NCBI GenBank assembly: GCA_022605955.1
Contig: JAKCOZ010000106.1
Location: 62,001-126,000 of the forward strand
Reading direction: 5' to 3'
Length of the DNA stretch: 64,000 nt
From: Rallus limicola
Lineage: Eukaryota; Chordata; Aves; Gruiformes; Rallidae
Shown here: positions 11,284 to 22,961 of the stretch, piece by piece
Position numbering within the stretch: the first letter of the stretch is position 1
Layout of the letters: the number at the start of each line of letters is the position of its first letter
Made by a program: the position numbers and the translations under genes
The notes under the pieces: model-generated
What the model was told of the DNA's origin: nothing
The model's database searches: none
The model's input: the letters and a program-made list of their open reading frames with translations, nothing else

Positions 11284-14200
11284 CGAGAAAAGCACCGTAG
11301 GAGCTTCCAGGCATGTTCCCTCTTTCCAGGCAAAGGAAAAGGCTGAGAGCCAAAGTGACAGGGTCTGCTTGTGTGTCCTGTTAGGAGGTTTCAGACAAGC
11401 TATGCCTTTCAGTCCTAGCTTCTTTACTTTGGGAGTTATTGCTGGACGTTTAGCATGTTTTGAACTGCAGTCTGCTAGGGCCGAGAAAAGCACCGTAGGA
11501 GGTTCCAGGCATGTTCCCTCTTTCCAGGCAAAGGAAAAGGCTGAGAGCCAAAGTGACAGGGTCTGCTTGTGTGTCCTGTTAGGAGGTTTCAGACAAGCTA
11601 TGCCTTTCATGCCTAGCTTCTTTACTTTGGGAGTTATTGCTGGACGTTTAGCATGTTTTGAACTGCAGTCTGCTAGGGCCGAGAAAAGCACTATAGGAGG
11701 TAGTAGGTATGTTCCCTCTTTCCAGGCAAAGGAAAAGGCTGAGAGCCAAAGTGACAGGGTCTGCTTGTGTGTCCTGTTAGGAGGTTTCAGACAAGCTATG
11801 CCTTTCATGCCTAGCTTCTTTACTTTGGGAGTTATTGCTGGACGTTTAGCATGTTTTGAACTGCAGTCTGCTAGGGCCGAGAAAAGCACCCTAGGAGGTT
11901 CCAGGCATGTTCCCTCTTTCCAGGCAAAGGAAAAGGCTGAGAGCCAAAGTGACAGGATCTGCTTGTGTGTCCTGTTAGGAGGTTTCAGACAAGCTATGCC
12001 TTTCAGTCCTAGCTTCTTTACTTTGGGAGTTATTGCTGGACGTTTAGCATGTTTTGAACTGCAGTCTGCTAGGGCCGAGGAAAGCACCGTAGGAGGTTCC
12101 AGGCATGTTCCCTCTTTCCAGGCAAAGGAAAAGGCTGAGAGCCAAAGTGACAGGGTCTGCTTGTGTGTCCTGTTAGGAGGTTTCAGACAAGCTATGCCTT
12201 TCAGTCCTAGCTTCTTTACTTTGGGAGTTATTGCTGGACGTTTAGCATGTTTTGAACTGCAGTCTGCTAGGGCCGAGAAAAGCACCGTAGGAGGTTCCAG
12301 GCATGTTCCCTCTTTCCAGGCAAAGGAAAAGGCTGAGAGCCAAAGTGACAGGGTCTGCTTGTGTGTCCTGTTAGGAGGTTTCAGACAAGCTATGCCTTTC
12401 ATGCCTAGCTTCTTTACTTTGGGAGTTATTGCTGGACGTTTAGCATGTTTTGAACTGCAGTCTGCTAGGGCCGAGAAAAGCACTGTAGGAGGTAGTAGGT
12501 ATGTTCCCTCTTTCCAGGCAAAGGAAAAGGCTGAGAGCCAAAGTGACAGGGTCTGCTTGTGTGTCCTGTTAGGAGGTTTCAGACAAGCTATGCCTTTCAT
12601 GCCTAGCTTCTTTACTTTGGGAGTTATTGCTGGACGTTTAGCATGTTTTGAACTGCAGTCTGCTAGGGCCGAGAAAAGCACCGTAGGAGGTTCCAGGCAT
12701 GTTCCCTCTTTCCAGGCAAAGGAAAAGGCTGAGAGCCAAAGTGACAGGGTCTGCTTGTGTGTCCTGTTAGGAGGTTTCAGACAAGCTATGCCTTTCATGC
12801 CTAGCTTCTTTACTTTGGGAGTTATTGCTGGACGTTTAGCATGTTTTGAACTGCAGTCTGCTAGGGCCGAGAAAAGCACTGTAGGAGGTAGTAGGTATGT
12901 TCCCTCTTTCCAGGCAAAGGAAAAGGCTGAGAGCCAAAGTGACAGGGTCTGCTTGTGTGTCCTGTTAGGAGGTTTCAGACAAGCTATGCCTTTCAGTCCT
13001 AGCTTCTTTACTTTGGGAGTTATTGCTGGACGTTTAGCATGTTTTGAACTGCAGTCTGCTAGGGCCGAGAAAAGCACCCTAGGAGGTTCCAGGCATGTTC
13101 CCTCTTTCCAGGCAAAGGAAAAGGCTGAGAGCCAAAGTGACAGGGTCTGCTTGTGTGTCCTGTTAGGAGGTTTCAGACAAGCTATGCCTTTCAGTCCTAG
13201 CTTCTTTACTTTGGGAGTTATTGCTGGACGTTTAGCATGTTTTGAACTGCAGTCTGCTAGGGCCGAGAAAAGCACTGTAGGAGGTAGCAGGTATGTTCCT
13301 TCTTTCCAGGCAAAGGAAAAGGCTGAGAGCCAAAGTGACAGGGTCTGCTTGTGTGTCCTGTTAGGAGGTTTCAGACAAGCTATGCCTTTCAGTCCTAGCT
13401 TCTTTACTTTGGGAGTTATTGCTGGACGTTTAGCATGTTTTGAACTGCAGTCTGCTAGGGCCGAGAAAAGCACCGTAGGAGGTTCCAGGCATGTTCCCTC
13501 TTTCCAGGCAAAGGAAAAGGCTGAGAGCCAAAGTGACAGGGTCTGCTTGTGTGTCCTGTTAGGAGGTTTCAGACAAGCTATGCCTTTCAGTCCTAGCTTC
13601 TTTACTTTGGGAGTTATTGCTGGACGTTTAGCATGTTTTGAACTGCAGTCTGCTAGGGCCGAGAAAAGCACCGTAGGAGGTTCCAGGCATGTTCCCTCTT
13701 TCCAGGCAAAGGAAAAGGCTGAGAGCCAAAGTGACAGGGTCTGCTTGTGTGTCCTGTTAGGAGGTTTCAGACAAGCTATGCCTTTCATGCCTAGCTTCTT
13801 TACTTTGGGAGTTATTGCTGGACGTTTAGCATGTTTTGAACTGCAGTCTGCTAGGGCCGAGAAAAGCACCGTAGGAGGTTCCAGGCATGTTCCCTCTTTC
13901 CAGGCAAAGGAAAAGGCTGAGAGCCAAAGTGACAGGGTCTGCTTGTGTGTCCTGTTAGGAGGTTTCAGACAAGCTATGCCTTTCAGTCCTAGCTTCTTTA
14001 CTTTGGGAGTTATTGCTGGACGTTTAGCATGTTTTGAACTGCAGTCTGCTAGGGCCGAGAAAAGCACCGTAGGAGGTTCCAGGCATGTTCCCTCTTTCCA
14101 GGCAAAGGAAAAGGCTGAGAGCCAAAGTGACAGGGTCTGCTTGTGTGTCCTGTTAGGAGGTTTCAGACAAGCTATGCCTTTCATGCCTAGCTTCTTTACT

Positions 14201-15044
14201 TTGGGAGTTATTGCTGGACGTTTAGCATGTTTTGAACTGCAGTCTGCTAGGGCCGAGAAAAGCACCGTAGGAGGTTCCAGGCATGTTCCCTCTTTCCAGG
14301 CAAAGGAAAAGGCTGAGAGCCAAAGTGACAGGGTCTGCTTGTGAGTCCTGTTAGGAGGTTTCAGACAAGCTATGCCTTTCAGTCCTAGCTTCTTTACTTT
14401 GGGAGTTATTGCTGGACGTTTAGCATGTTTTGAACTGCAGTCTGATAGGGCCGAGAAAAGCACCGTAGGAGGTTCCAGGCATGTTCCCTCTTTCCAGGCA
14501 AAGGAAAAGGCTGAGAGCCAAAGTGACAGGGTCTGCTTGTGAGTCCTGTTAGGAGGTTTCAGACAAGCTATGCCTTTCATGCCTAGCTTCTTTACTTTGG
14601 GAGTTATTGCTGGACGTTTAGCATGTTTTGAACTGCAGTCTGCTAGGGCCGAGAAAAGCACTGTAGGAGGTTCCAGGCATGTTCCCTCTTTCCAGGCAAA
14701 GGAAAAGGCTGAGAGCCAAAGTGACAGGGTCTGCCTGTGTGTCCTGTTAGGAGGTTTCAGACAAGCTATGCCTTTCAGTCCTAGATTCTTTATTTTTGGA
14801 GTTATTGCTGGACGTTTAGCATGTTTTGAACTGCAGTCTGCTAGGGCCGAGAAAAGCAGCGTAGGAGGTTCCAGGCATGTTCCCTCTTTCCAGGCAAAGG
14901 AAAAGGCTGAGAGCCAAAGTGACAGGGTCTGCTTGTGTGTCCTGTTAGGAGGTTTCAGACAAGCTATGCTTTCAGGCCTAGCTTCTTTACTTTGGGAGTT
15001 ATTGCTGGACGTTTAGCATGTTTTGAACTGCAGTCTGCTAGGGC
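11284..15044 (+). repeat. Block B copy 2 with divergent tail (19 monomers)
   Basis: The first part, to about 13784, follows B copy 1 at offset 6,335 bp, with the ACTATAGG, ACCCTAGG and GAGGAAAGC markers in the same order. At 13785 it switches from the GG dinucleotide expected from copy 1 to TG. It then runs through consensus-like monomers, two with TGTGAGTCC (near 14343 and 14542) and one with CTGATAGGG. The penultimate monomer has CCTAGATTC and TTTATTTTTGG (near 14785-14795). The last, 14848-15044, is AGCAGCG with ATGCTTTC (one C lost). This tail recurs at the end of the next block, with one monomer fewer. Confidence 0.88.
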
Positions 15045-18000
15045 CGAGAAAAGCACCGTAGGAGGTTCCAGGCATGTTCCCTCTTTCCAGGCAAAGGAAA
15101 AGGCTGAGAGCCAAAGTGACAGGGTCTGCTTGTGTGTCCTGTTAGGAGGTTTCAGACAAGCTATGCCTTTCAGTCCTAGCTTCTTTACTTTGGGAGTTAT
15201 TGCTGGACGTTTAGCATGTTTTGAACTGCAGTCTGCTAGGGCCGAGAAAAGCACCGTAGGAGGTTCCAGGCATGTTCCCTCTTTCCAGGCAAAGGAAAAG
15301 GCTGAGAGCCAAAGTGACAGGGTCTGCTTGTGTGTCCTGTTAGGAGGTTTCAGACAAGCTATGCCTTTCAGTCCTAGCTTCTTTAATTTGGGAGTTATTG
15401 CTGGACGTTTAGCATGTTTTGAACTGCAGTCTGCTAGGGCCGAGAAAAGCACTGTAGGAGGTAGCAGGTATGTTCCCTCTTTCCAGGCAAAGGAAAAGGC
15501 TGAGAGCCAAAGTGACAGGGTCTGCTTGTGTGTCCTGTTAGGAGGTTTCAGACAAGCTATGCCTTTCAGTCCTAGCTTCTTTACTTTGGGAGTTATTGCT
15601 GGACGTTTAGCATGTTTTGAACTGCAGTCTGCTAGGGCCGAGAAAAGCACCGTAGGAGGTTCCAGGCATGTTCCCTCTTTCCAGGCAAAGGAAAAGGCTG
15701 AGAGCCAAAGTGACAGGGTCTGCTTGTGTGTCCTGTTAGGAGGTTTCAGACAAGCTATGCCTTTCATGCCTAGCTTCTTTACTTTGGGAGTTATTGCTGG
15801 ACGTTTAGCATGTTTTGAACTGCAGTCTGCTAGGGCCGAGAAAAGCACCGTAGGAGGTTCCAGGCATGTTCCCTCTTTCCAGGCAAAGGAAAAGGCTGAG
15901 AGCCAAAGTGACAGGGTCTGCTTGTGTGTCCTGTTAGGAGGTTTCAGACAAGATATGCCTTTCAGTCCTAGCTTCTTTACTTTGGGAGTTATTGCTGGAC
16001 GTTTAGCATGTTTTGAACTGCAGTCTGCTAGGGCCGAGAAAAGCACCGTAGGAGGTTCCAGGCATGTTCCCTCTTTCCAGGCAAAGGAAAAGGCTGAGAG
16101 CCAAAGTGACAGGGTCTGCTTGTGTGTCCTGTTAGGAGGTTTCAGACAAGCTATGCCTTTCAGTCCTAGCTTCTTTAATTTGGGAGTTATTGCTGGACGT
16201 TTAGCATGTTTTGAACTGCAGTCTGCTAGGGCCGAGAAAAGCACTGTAGGAGGTAGCAGGTATGTTCCTTCTTTCCAGGCAAAGTAAAAGGCTGAGAGCC
16301 AAAGTGACAGGGTCTGCTTGTGTGTCCTGTTAGGAGGTTTCAGACAAGCTATGCCTTTCAGTCCTAGCTTCTTTACTTTGGGAGTTATTGCTGGACGTTT
16401 AGCATGTTTTGAACTGCAGTCTGCTAGGGCCGAAGAAAGCACTGTAGGAGGTAGCAGGTATGTTCCTTCTTTCCAGGCAAAGGAAAAGGCTGAGAGCCAA
16501 AGTGACAGGGTCTTCTTGTGTGTCCTGTTAGGAGGTTTCAGACAAGCTATGCCTTTCATGCCTAGCTTCTTTACTTTGGGAGTTATTGCTGGACGTTTAG
16601 CATGTTTTGAACTGCAGTCTGCTAGGGCCGAGAAAAGCACCGTAGGAGCTTCCAGGCATGTTCCCTCTTTCCAGGCAAAGGAAAAGGCTGAGAGCCAAAG
16701 TGACAGGGTCTGCTTGTGTGTCCTGTTAGGAGGTTTCAGACAAGCTATGCCTTTCATGCCTAGCTTCTTTACTTTGGGAGTTATTGCTGGACGTTTAGCA
16801 TGTTTTGAACTGCAGTCTGCTAGGGCCGAGAAAAGCACTGTAGGAGGTAGTAGGTATGTTCCCTCTTTCCAGGCAAAGGAAAAGGCTGAGAGCCAAAGTG
16901 ACAGGGTCTGCTTGTGTGTCCTGTTAGGAGGTTTCAGACAAGCTATGCCTTTCATGCCTAGCTTCTTTACTTTGGGAGTTATTGCTGGACGTTTAGCATG
17001 TTTTGAACTGCAGTCTGCTAGGGCCGAGAAAAGCACCGTAGGAGGTTCCAGGCATGTTCCCTCTTTCCAGGCAAAGGAAAAGGCTGAGAGCCAAAGTGAC
17101 AGGGTCTGCTTGTGTGTCCTGTTAGGAGGTTTCAGACAAGCTATGCCTTTCATGCCTAGCTTCTTTACTTTGGGAGTTATTGCTGGACGTATAGCATGTT
17201 TTGAACTGCAGTCTGCTAGGGCCGAGAAAAGCACTGTAGGAGGTAGTAGGTATGTTCCCTCTTTCCAGGCAAAGGAAAAGGCTGAGAGCCAAAGTGACAG
17301 GGTCTGCTTGTGTGTCCTGTTAGGAGGTTTCAGACAAGCTATGCCTTTCAGTCCTAGCTTCTTTACTTTGGGAGTTATTGCTGGACGTTTAGCATGTTTT
17401 GAACTGCAGTCTGCTAGGGCCGAGAAAAACACCCTAGGAGGTTCCAGGCATGTTCCCTCTTTCCAGGCAAAGGAAAAGGCTGAGAGCCAAAGTGACAGGG
17501 TCTGCTTGTGTGTCCTGTTAGGAGGTTTCAGACAAGCTATGCCTTTCAGTCCTAGCTTCTTTACTTTGGGAGTTATTGCTGGACGTTTAGCATGTTTTGA
17601 ACTGCAGTCTGCTAGGGCCGAGAAAAGCACTGTAGGAGGTAGCAGGTATGTTCCTTCTTTCCAGGCAAAGGAAAAGGCTGAGAGCCAAAGTGACAGGGTC
17701 TGCTTGTGTGTCCTGTTAGGAGGTTTCAGACAAGCTATGCCTTTCAGTCCTAGCTTCTTTACTTTGGGAGTTATTGCTGGACGTTTAGCATGTTTTGAAC
17801 TGCAGTCTGCTAGGGCCGAGAAAAGCACCGTAGGAGGTTCCAGGCATGTTCCCTCTTTCCAGGCAAAGGAAAAGGCTGAGAGCCAAAGTGACAGGGTCTG
17901 CTTGTGTGTCCTGTTAGGAGGTTTCAGACAAGCTATGCCTTTCAGTCCTAGCTTCTTTACTTTGGGAGTTATTGCTGGACGTTTAGCATGTTTTGAACTG

Positions 18001-19201
18001 CAGTCTGCTAGGGCCGAGAAAAGCACCGTAGGAGGTTCCAGGCATGTTCCCTCTTTCCAGGCAAAGGAAAAGGCTGAGAGCCAAAGTGACAGGGTCTGCT
18101 TGTGTGTCCTGTTAGGAGGTTTCAGACAAGCTATGCCTTTCAGTCCTAGCTTCTTTACTTTGGGAGTTATTGCTGGACGTTTAGCATGTTTTGAACTGCA
18201 GTCTGCTAGGGCCGAGAAAAGCACCGTAGGAGGTTCCAGGCATGTTCCCTCTTTCCAGGCAAAGGAAAAGGCTGAGAGCCAAAGTGACAGGGTCTGCTTG
18301 TGTGTCCTGTTAGGAGGTTTCAGACAAGCTATGCCTTTCATGCCTAGCTTCTTTACTTTGGGAGTTATTGCTGGACGTTTAGCATGTTTTGAACTGCAGT
18401 CTGCTAGGGCCGAGAAAAGCACCGTAGGAGGTTCCAGGCATGTTCCCTCTTTCCAGGCAAAGGAAAAGGCTGAGAGCCAAAGTGACAGGGTCTGCTTGTG
18501 AGTCCTGTTAGGAGGTTTCAGACAAGCTATGCCTTTCAGTCCTAGCTTCTTTACTTTGGGAGTTATTGCTGGACGTTTAGCATGTTTTGAACTGCAGTCT
18601 GCTAGGGCCGAGAAAAGCACCGTAGGAGGTTCCAGGCATGTTCCCTCTTTCCAGGCAAAGGAAAAGGCTGAGAGCCAAAGTGACAGGGTCTGCTTGTGTG
18701 TCCTGTTAGGAGGTTTCAGACAAGCTATGCCTTTCATGCCTAGCTTCTTTACTTTGGGAGTTATTGCTGGACGTTTAGCATGTTTTGAACTGCAGTCTGC
18801 TAGGGCCGAGAAAAGCACTGTAGGAGGTTCCAGGCATGTTCCCTCTTTCCAGGCAAAGGAAAAGGCTGAGAGCCAAAGTGACAGGGTCTGCCTGTGTGTC
18901 CTGTTAGGAGGTTTCAGACAAGCTATGCCTTTCAGTCCTAGATTCTTTATTTTTGGAGTTATTGCTGGACGTTTAGCATGTTTTGAACTGCAGTCTGCTA
19001 GGGCCGAGAAAAGCAGCGTAGGAGGTTCCAGGCATGTTCCCTCTTTCCAGGCAAAGGAAAAGGCTGAGAGCCAAAGTGACAGGGTCTGCTTGTGTGTCCT
19101 GTTAGGAGGTTTCAGACAAGCTATGCTTTCAGGCCTAGCTTCTTTACTTTGGGAGTTATTGCTGGACGTTTAGCATGTTTTGAACTGCAGTCTGCTAGGG
19201 C
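15045..19201 (+). repeat. 21-monomer block C (4,157 bp)
   Basis: The block is bounded on both sides by the ATGCTTTC 197-bp monomer. Inside, a TTTAATTTGG monomer occurs at 15386 and again at 16178, 792 bp (four monomers) apart. The second is followed by an AAAGTAAAAGG monomer (16285) and a GAAGAAAGC monomer (16434), a three-monomer cassette that recurs in both D blocks. From about 16827 the order Y, H, Y, ACCCTAGG, Y, H... repeats that of 12472-15044 minus one monomer, including the CTGCCTGTG and TTTATTTTTGG markers. Block C therefore looks like a mosaic of mid-array material and a B-type tail. Confidence 0.86.
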
Positions 19202-21378
19202 CGAGAAAAGCACCGTAGGAGGTTCCAGGCATGTTCCCTCTTTCCAGGCAAAGGAAAAGGCTGAGAGCCAAAGTGACAGGGTCTGCTTGTGTGTCCTGTT
19301 AGGAGGTTTCAGACAAGCTATGCCTTTCAGTCCTAGCTTCTTTACTTTGGGAGTTATTGCTGGACGTTTAGCATGTTTTGAACTGCAGTCTGCTAGGGCC
19401 GAGAAAAGCACCGTAGGAGGTTCCAGGCATGTTCCCTCTTTCCAGGCAAAGGAAAAGGCTGAGAGCCAAAGTGACAGGGTCTGCTTGTGTGTCCTGTTAG
19501 GAGGTTTCAGACAAGCTATGCCTTTCAGTCCTAGCTTCTTTAATTTGGGAGTTATTGCTGGACGTTTAGCATGTTTTGAACTGCAGTCTGCTAGGGCCGA
19601 GAAAAGCACTGTAGGAGGTAGCAGGTATGTTCCTTCTTTCCAGGCAAAGTAAAAGGCTGAGAGCCAAAGTGACAGGGTCTGCTTGTGTGTCCTGTTAGGA
19701 GGTTTCAGACAAGCTATGCCTTTCAGTCCTAGCTTCTTTACTTTGGGAGTTATTGCTGGACGTTTAGCATGTTTTGAACTGCAGTCTGCTAGGGCCGAAG
19801 AAAGCACTGTAGGAGGTAGCAGGTATGTTCCTTCTTTCCAGGCAAAGGAAAAGGCTGAGAGCCAAAGTGACAGGGTCTGCTTGTGTGTCCTGTTAGGAGG
19901 TTTCAGACAAGCTATGCCTTTCATGCCTAGCTTCTTTACTTTGGGAGTTATTGCTGGACGTTTAGCATGTTTTGAACTGCAGTCTGCTAGGGCCGAGAAA
20001 AGCACCGTAGGAGGTTCCAGGCATGTTCCCTCTTTCCAGGCAAAGGAAAAGGCTGAGAGCCAAAGTGACAGGGTCTGCTTGTGTGTCCTGTTAGGAGGTT
20101 TCAGACAAGCTATGCCTTTCATGCCTAGCTTCTTTACTTTGGGAGTTATTGCTGGACGTTTAGCATGTTTTGAACTGCAGTCTGCTAGGGCCGAGAAAAG
20201 CACTGTAGGAGGTAGCAGGTATGTTCCTTCTTTCCAGGCAAAGGAAAAGGCTGAGAGCCAAAGTGACAGGGTCTGCTTGTGTGTCCTGTTATGAGGTTTC
20301 AGACACGCTATGCCTTTCAGTCCTAGCTTCTTTACTTTGGGAGTTATTGCTGGACGTTTAGCATGTTTTGAACTGCAGTCTGCTAGGGCCGAGAAAAGCA
20401 CCGTAGGAGGTTCCAGGCATGTTCCCTCTTTCCAGGCAAAGGAAAAGGCTGAGAGCCAAAGTGACAGGGTCTGCTTGTGTGTCCTGTTAGGAGGTTTCAG
20501 ACAAGCTATGCCTTTCAGTCCTAGCTTCTTTACTTTGGGAGTTATTGCTGGACGTTTAGCATGTTTTGAACTGCAGTCTGCTAGGGCCGAGAAAAGCACC
20601 GTAGGAGGTTCCAGGTATGTTTCTTCTTTCCAGGCAAAGGAAAAGGCTGAGAGCCAAAGTGACAGGGTCTGCTTGTGTGTCCTGTTAGGAGGTTTCAGAC
20701 AAGCTATGCCTTTCAGTCCTAGCTTCTTTACTTTGGGAGTTATTGCTGGACGTTTAGCATGTTTTGAACTGCAGTCTGCTAGGGCCGAGAAAAGCACCGT
20801 AGGAGGTTCCAGGCATGTTCCCTCTTTCCAGGCAAAGGAAAAGGCTGAGAGCCAAAGTGACAGGGTCTGCTTGTGTGTCCTGTTAGGAGGTTTCAGACAA
20901 GCTATGCCTTTCAGTCCTAGCTTCTTTACTTTGGGAGTTATTGCTGGACGTTTAGCATGTTTTGAACTGCAGTCTGCTAGGGCCGAGGAAAGCACTGTAG
21001 GAGGTAGCAGGTATGTTCCTTCTTTCCAGGCAAAGGAAAAGGCTGAGAGCCAAAGTGACAGGGTCTGCTTGTGTGTCCTGTTAGGAGGTTTCAGACAAGC
21101 TATGCCTTTCAGTCCTAGCTTCTTTACTTTGGGAGTTATTGCTGGACGTTTAGCATGTTTTGAACTGCAGTCTGCTAGGGCCGAGAAAAGCACCGTAGGA
21201 GGTTCCTGGCATGTTCCCTCTTTCCAGGCAAAGGAAAAGGCTGAGAGCCAAAGTGACAGGGTCTGCTTGTGTGTCCTGTTAGGAGGTTTCAGACAAGCTA
21301 TGCTTTCAGGCCTAGCTTCTTTACTTTGGGAGTTATTGCTGGACGTTTAGCATGTTTTGAACTGCAGTCTGCTAGGGC
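19202..21378 (+). repeat. 11-monomer block D, copy 1 (2,177 bp)
   Basis: Ten 198-bp monomers and one 197-bp ATGCTTTC monomer (21182-21378). It carries the TTTAATTTGG (19543), AAAGTAAAAGG (19650) and GAAGAAAGC (19799) cassette. Next come a GTTATGAGG/ACACGC monomer (20292), a recombinant H/Y monomer (20588-20785) and a GGTTCCTGGC monomer near 21205. The block recurs at 22962-25138, 3,760 bp downstream, with several internal members exchanged. Confidence 0.87.
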
Positions 21379-22961
21379 CGAGGAAAGCACTGTAGGAGGT
21401 AGCAGGTATGTTCCTTCTTTCCAGGCAAAGGAAAAGGCTGAGAGCCAAAGTGACAGGGTCTGCTTGTGTGTCCTGTTATGAGGTTTCAGACAAGCTATGC
21501 CTTTCATGCCTAGCTTCTTTACTTTGGGAGTTATTGCTGGACGTTTAGCATGTTTTGAACTGCAGTCTGCTAGGGCCGAGAAAAGCACCGTAGGAGGTTC
21601 CAGGCATGTTCCCTCTTTCCAGGCAAAGGAAAAGGCTGAGAGCCAAAGTGACAGGGTCTGCTTGTGTGTCCTGTTAGGAGGTTTCAGACAAGCTATGCCT
21701 TTCAGTCCTAGCTTCTTTACTTTGGGAGTTATTGCTGGACGTTTAGCATGTTTTGAACTGCAGTCTGCTAGGGCCGAGAAAAGCACCGTAGGAGGTAGCA
21801 GGTATGTTTCTTCTTTCCAGGCAAAGGAAAAGGCTGAGAGCCAAAGTGACAGGGTCTGCTTGTGTGTCCTGTTAGGAGGTTTCAGACAAGCTATGCCTTT
21901 CAGTCCTAGCTTCTTTACTTTGGGAGTTATTGCTGGACGTTTAGCATGTTTTGAACTGCAGTCTGCTAGGGCCGAGAAAAGCAACGTAGGAGGTTCCTGG
22001 CATGTTCCCTCTTTCCAGGCAAAGGAAAAGGCTGAGAGCCAAAGTGACAGGGTCTGCTTGTGTGTCCTGTTAGGAGGTTTCAGACAAGCTATGCCTTTCA
22101 GGCCTAGCTTCTTTACTTTGGGAGTTATTGCTGGACGTTTAGCATGTTTTGAACTGCAGTCTGCTAGGGCCGAGGAAAGCACTGTAGGAGGTAGCAGGTA
22201 TGTTCCTTCTTTCCAGGCAAAGGAAAAGGCTGAGAGCCAAAGTGACAGGGTCTGCTTGTGTGTCCTGTTAGGAGGTTTCAGACAAGCTATGCCTTTCAGT
22301 CCTAGCTTCTTTACTTTGGGAGTTATTGCTGGACGTTTAGCATGTTTTGAACTGCAGTCTGCTAGGGCCGAGAAAAGCACCGTAGGAGGTAGCAGGTATG
22401 TTTCTTCTTTCCAGGCAAAGGAAAAGGCTGAGAGCCAAAGTGACAGGGTCTGCTTGTGTGTCCTGTTAGGAGGTTTCAGACAAGCTATGCCTTTCATGCC
22501 TAGCTTCTTTACTTTGGGAGTTATTGCTGGACGTTTAGCATGTTTTGAACTGCAGTCTGCTAGGGCCGAGAAAAGCACCGTAGGTGCTTCCAGGCATGTT
22601 CCCTCTTTCCAGGCAAAGGAAAAGGCTGAGAGCCAAAGTGACAGGGTCTGCTTGTGTGTCCTGTTAGGAGGTTTCAGACAAGCTATGCCTTTCATGCCTA
22701 GCTTCTTTACTTTAGGAGTTATTGCTGGACGTTTAGCATGTTTTGAACTGCAGTCTGCTAGGGCCGAGAAAAGCACTGTAGGAGGTAGCAGGTATGTTCC
22801 TTCTTTCCAGGCAAAGGAAAAGGCTGAGAGCCAAAGTGACAGGGTCTGCTTGTGTGTCCTGTTAGGAGGTTTCAGACAAGCTATGCTTTCAGGCCTAGCT
22901 TCTTTACTTTGGGAGTTATTGCTGGACGTTTAGCATGTTTTGAACTGCAGTCTGCTAGGGC
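21379..22961 (+). repeat. 8-monomer block E, copy 1 (1,583 bp)
   Basis: The order is GAGGAAAGC/GTTATGAGG (21479), H, recombinant GTAGCAGG after ACCG (21775), AACGTAGG with GGTTCCTGGC (21973), GAGGAAAGC, a second recombinant (22369), TAGGTGCTTCC (22567), and Y with the ATGCTTTC deletion (22765-22961). TTTAGGAGTT lies near 22713. The same eight-monomer order opens block E copy 2 at 25139. D plus E together make a 19-monomer, 3,760-bp repeat. Confidence 0.87.

Noticed and set aside
13066..13075. ACCCTAGG monomers as a functional restriction or protein-binding marker
   Set aside because: A single G-to-C change at m14 explains them. They recur only through block copying and show no spacing rule of their own.
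14785..14800. TTTATTTTTGG as a polyadenylation or promoter-like element
   Set aside because: It is a few substitutions from the consensus TTTACTTTGGG and recurs only at 18942-18957 by block duplication, with no other transcription signal nearby.
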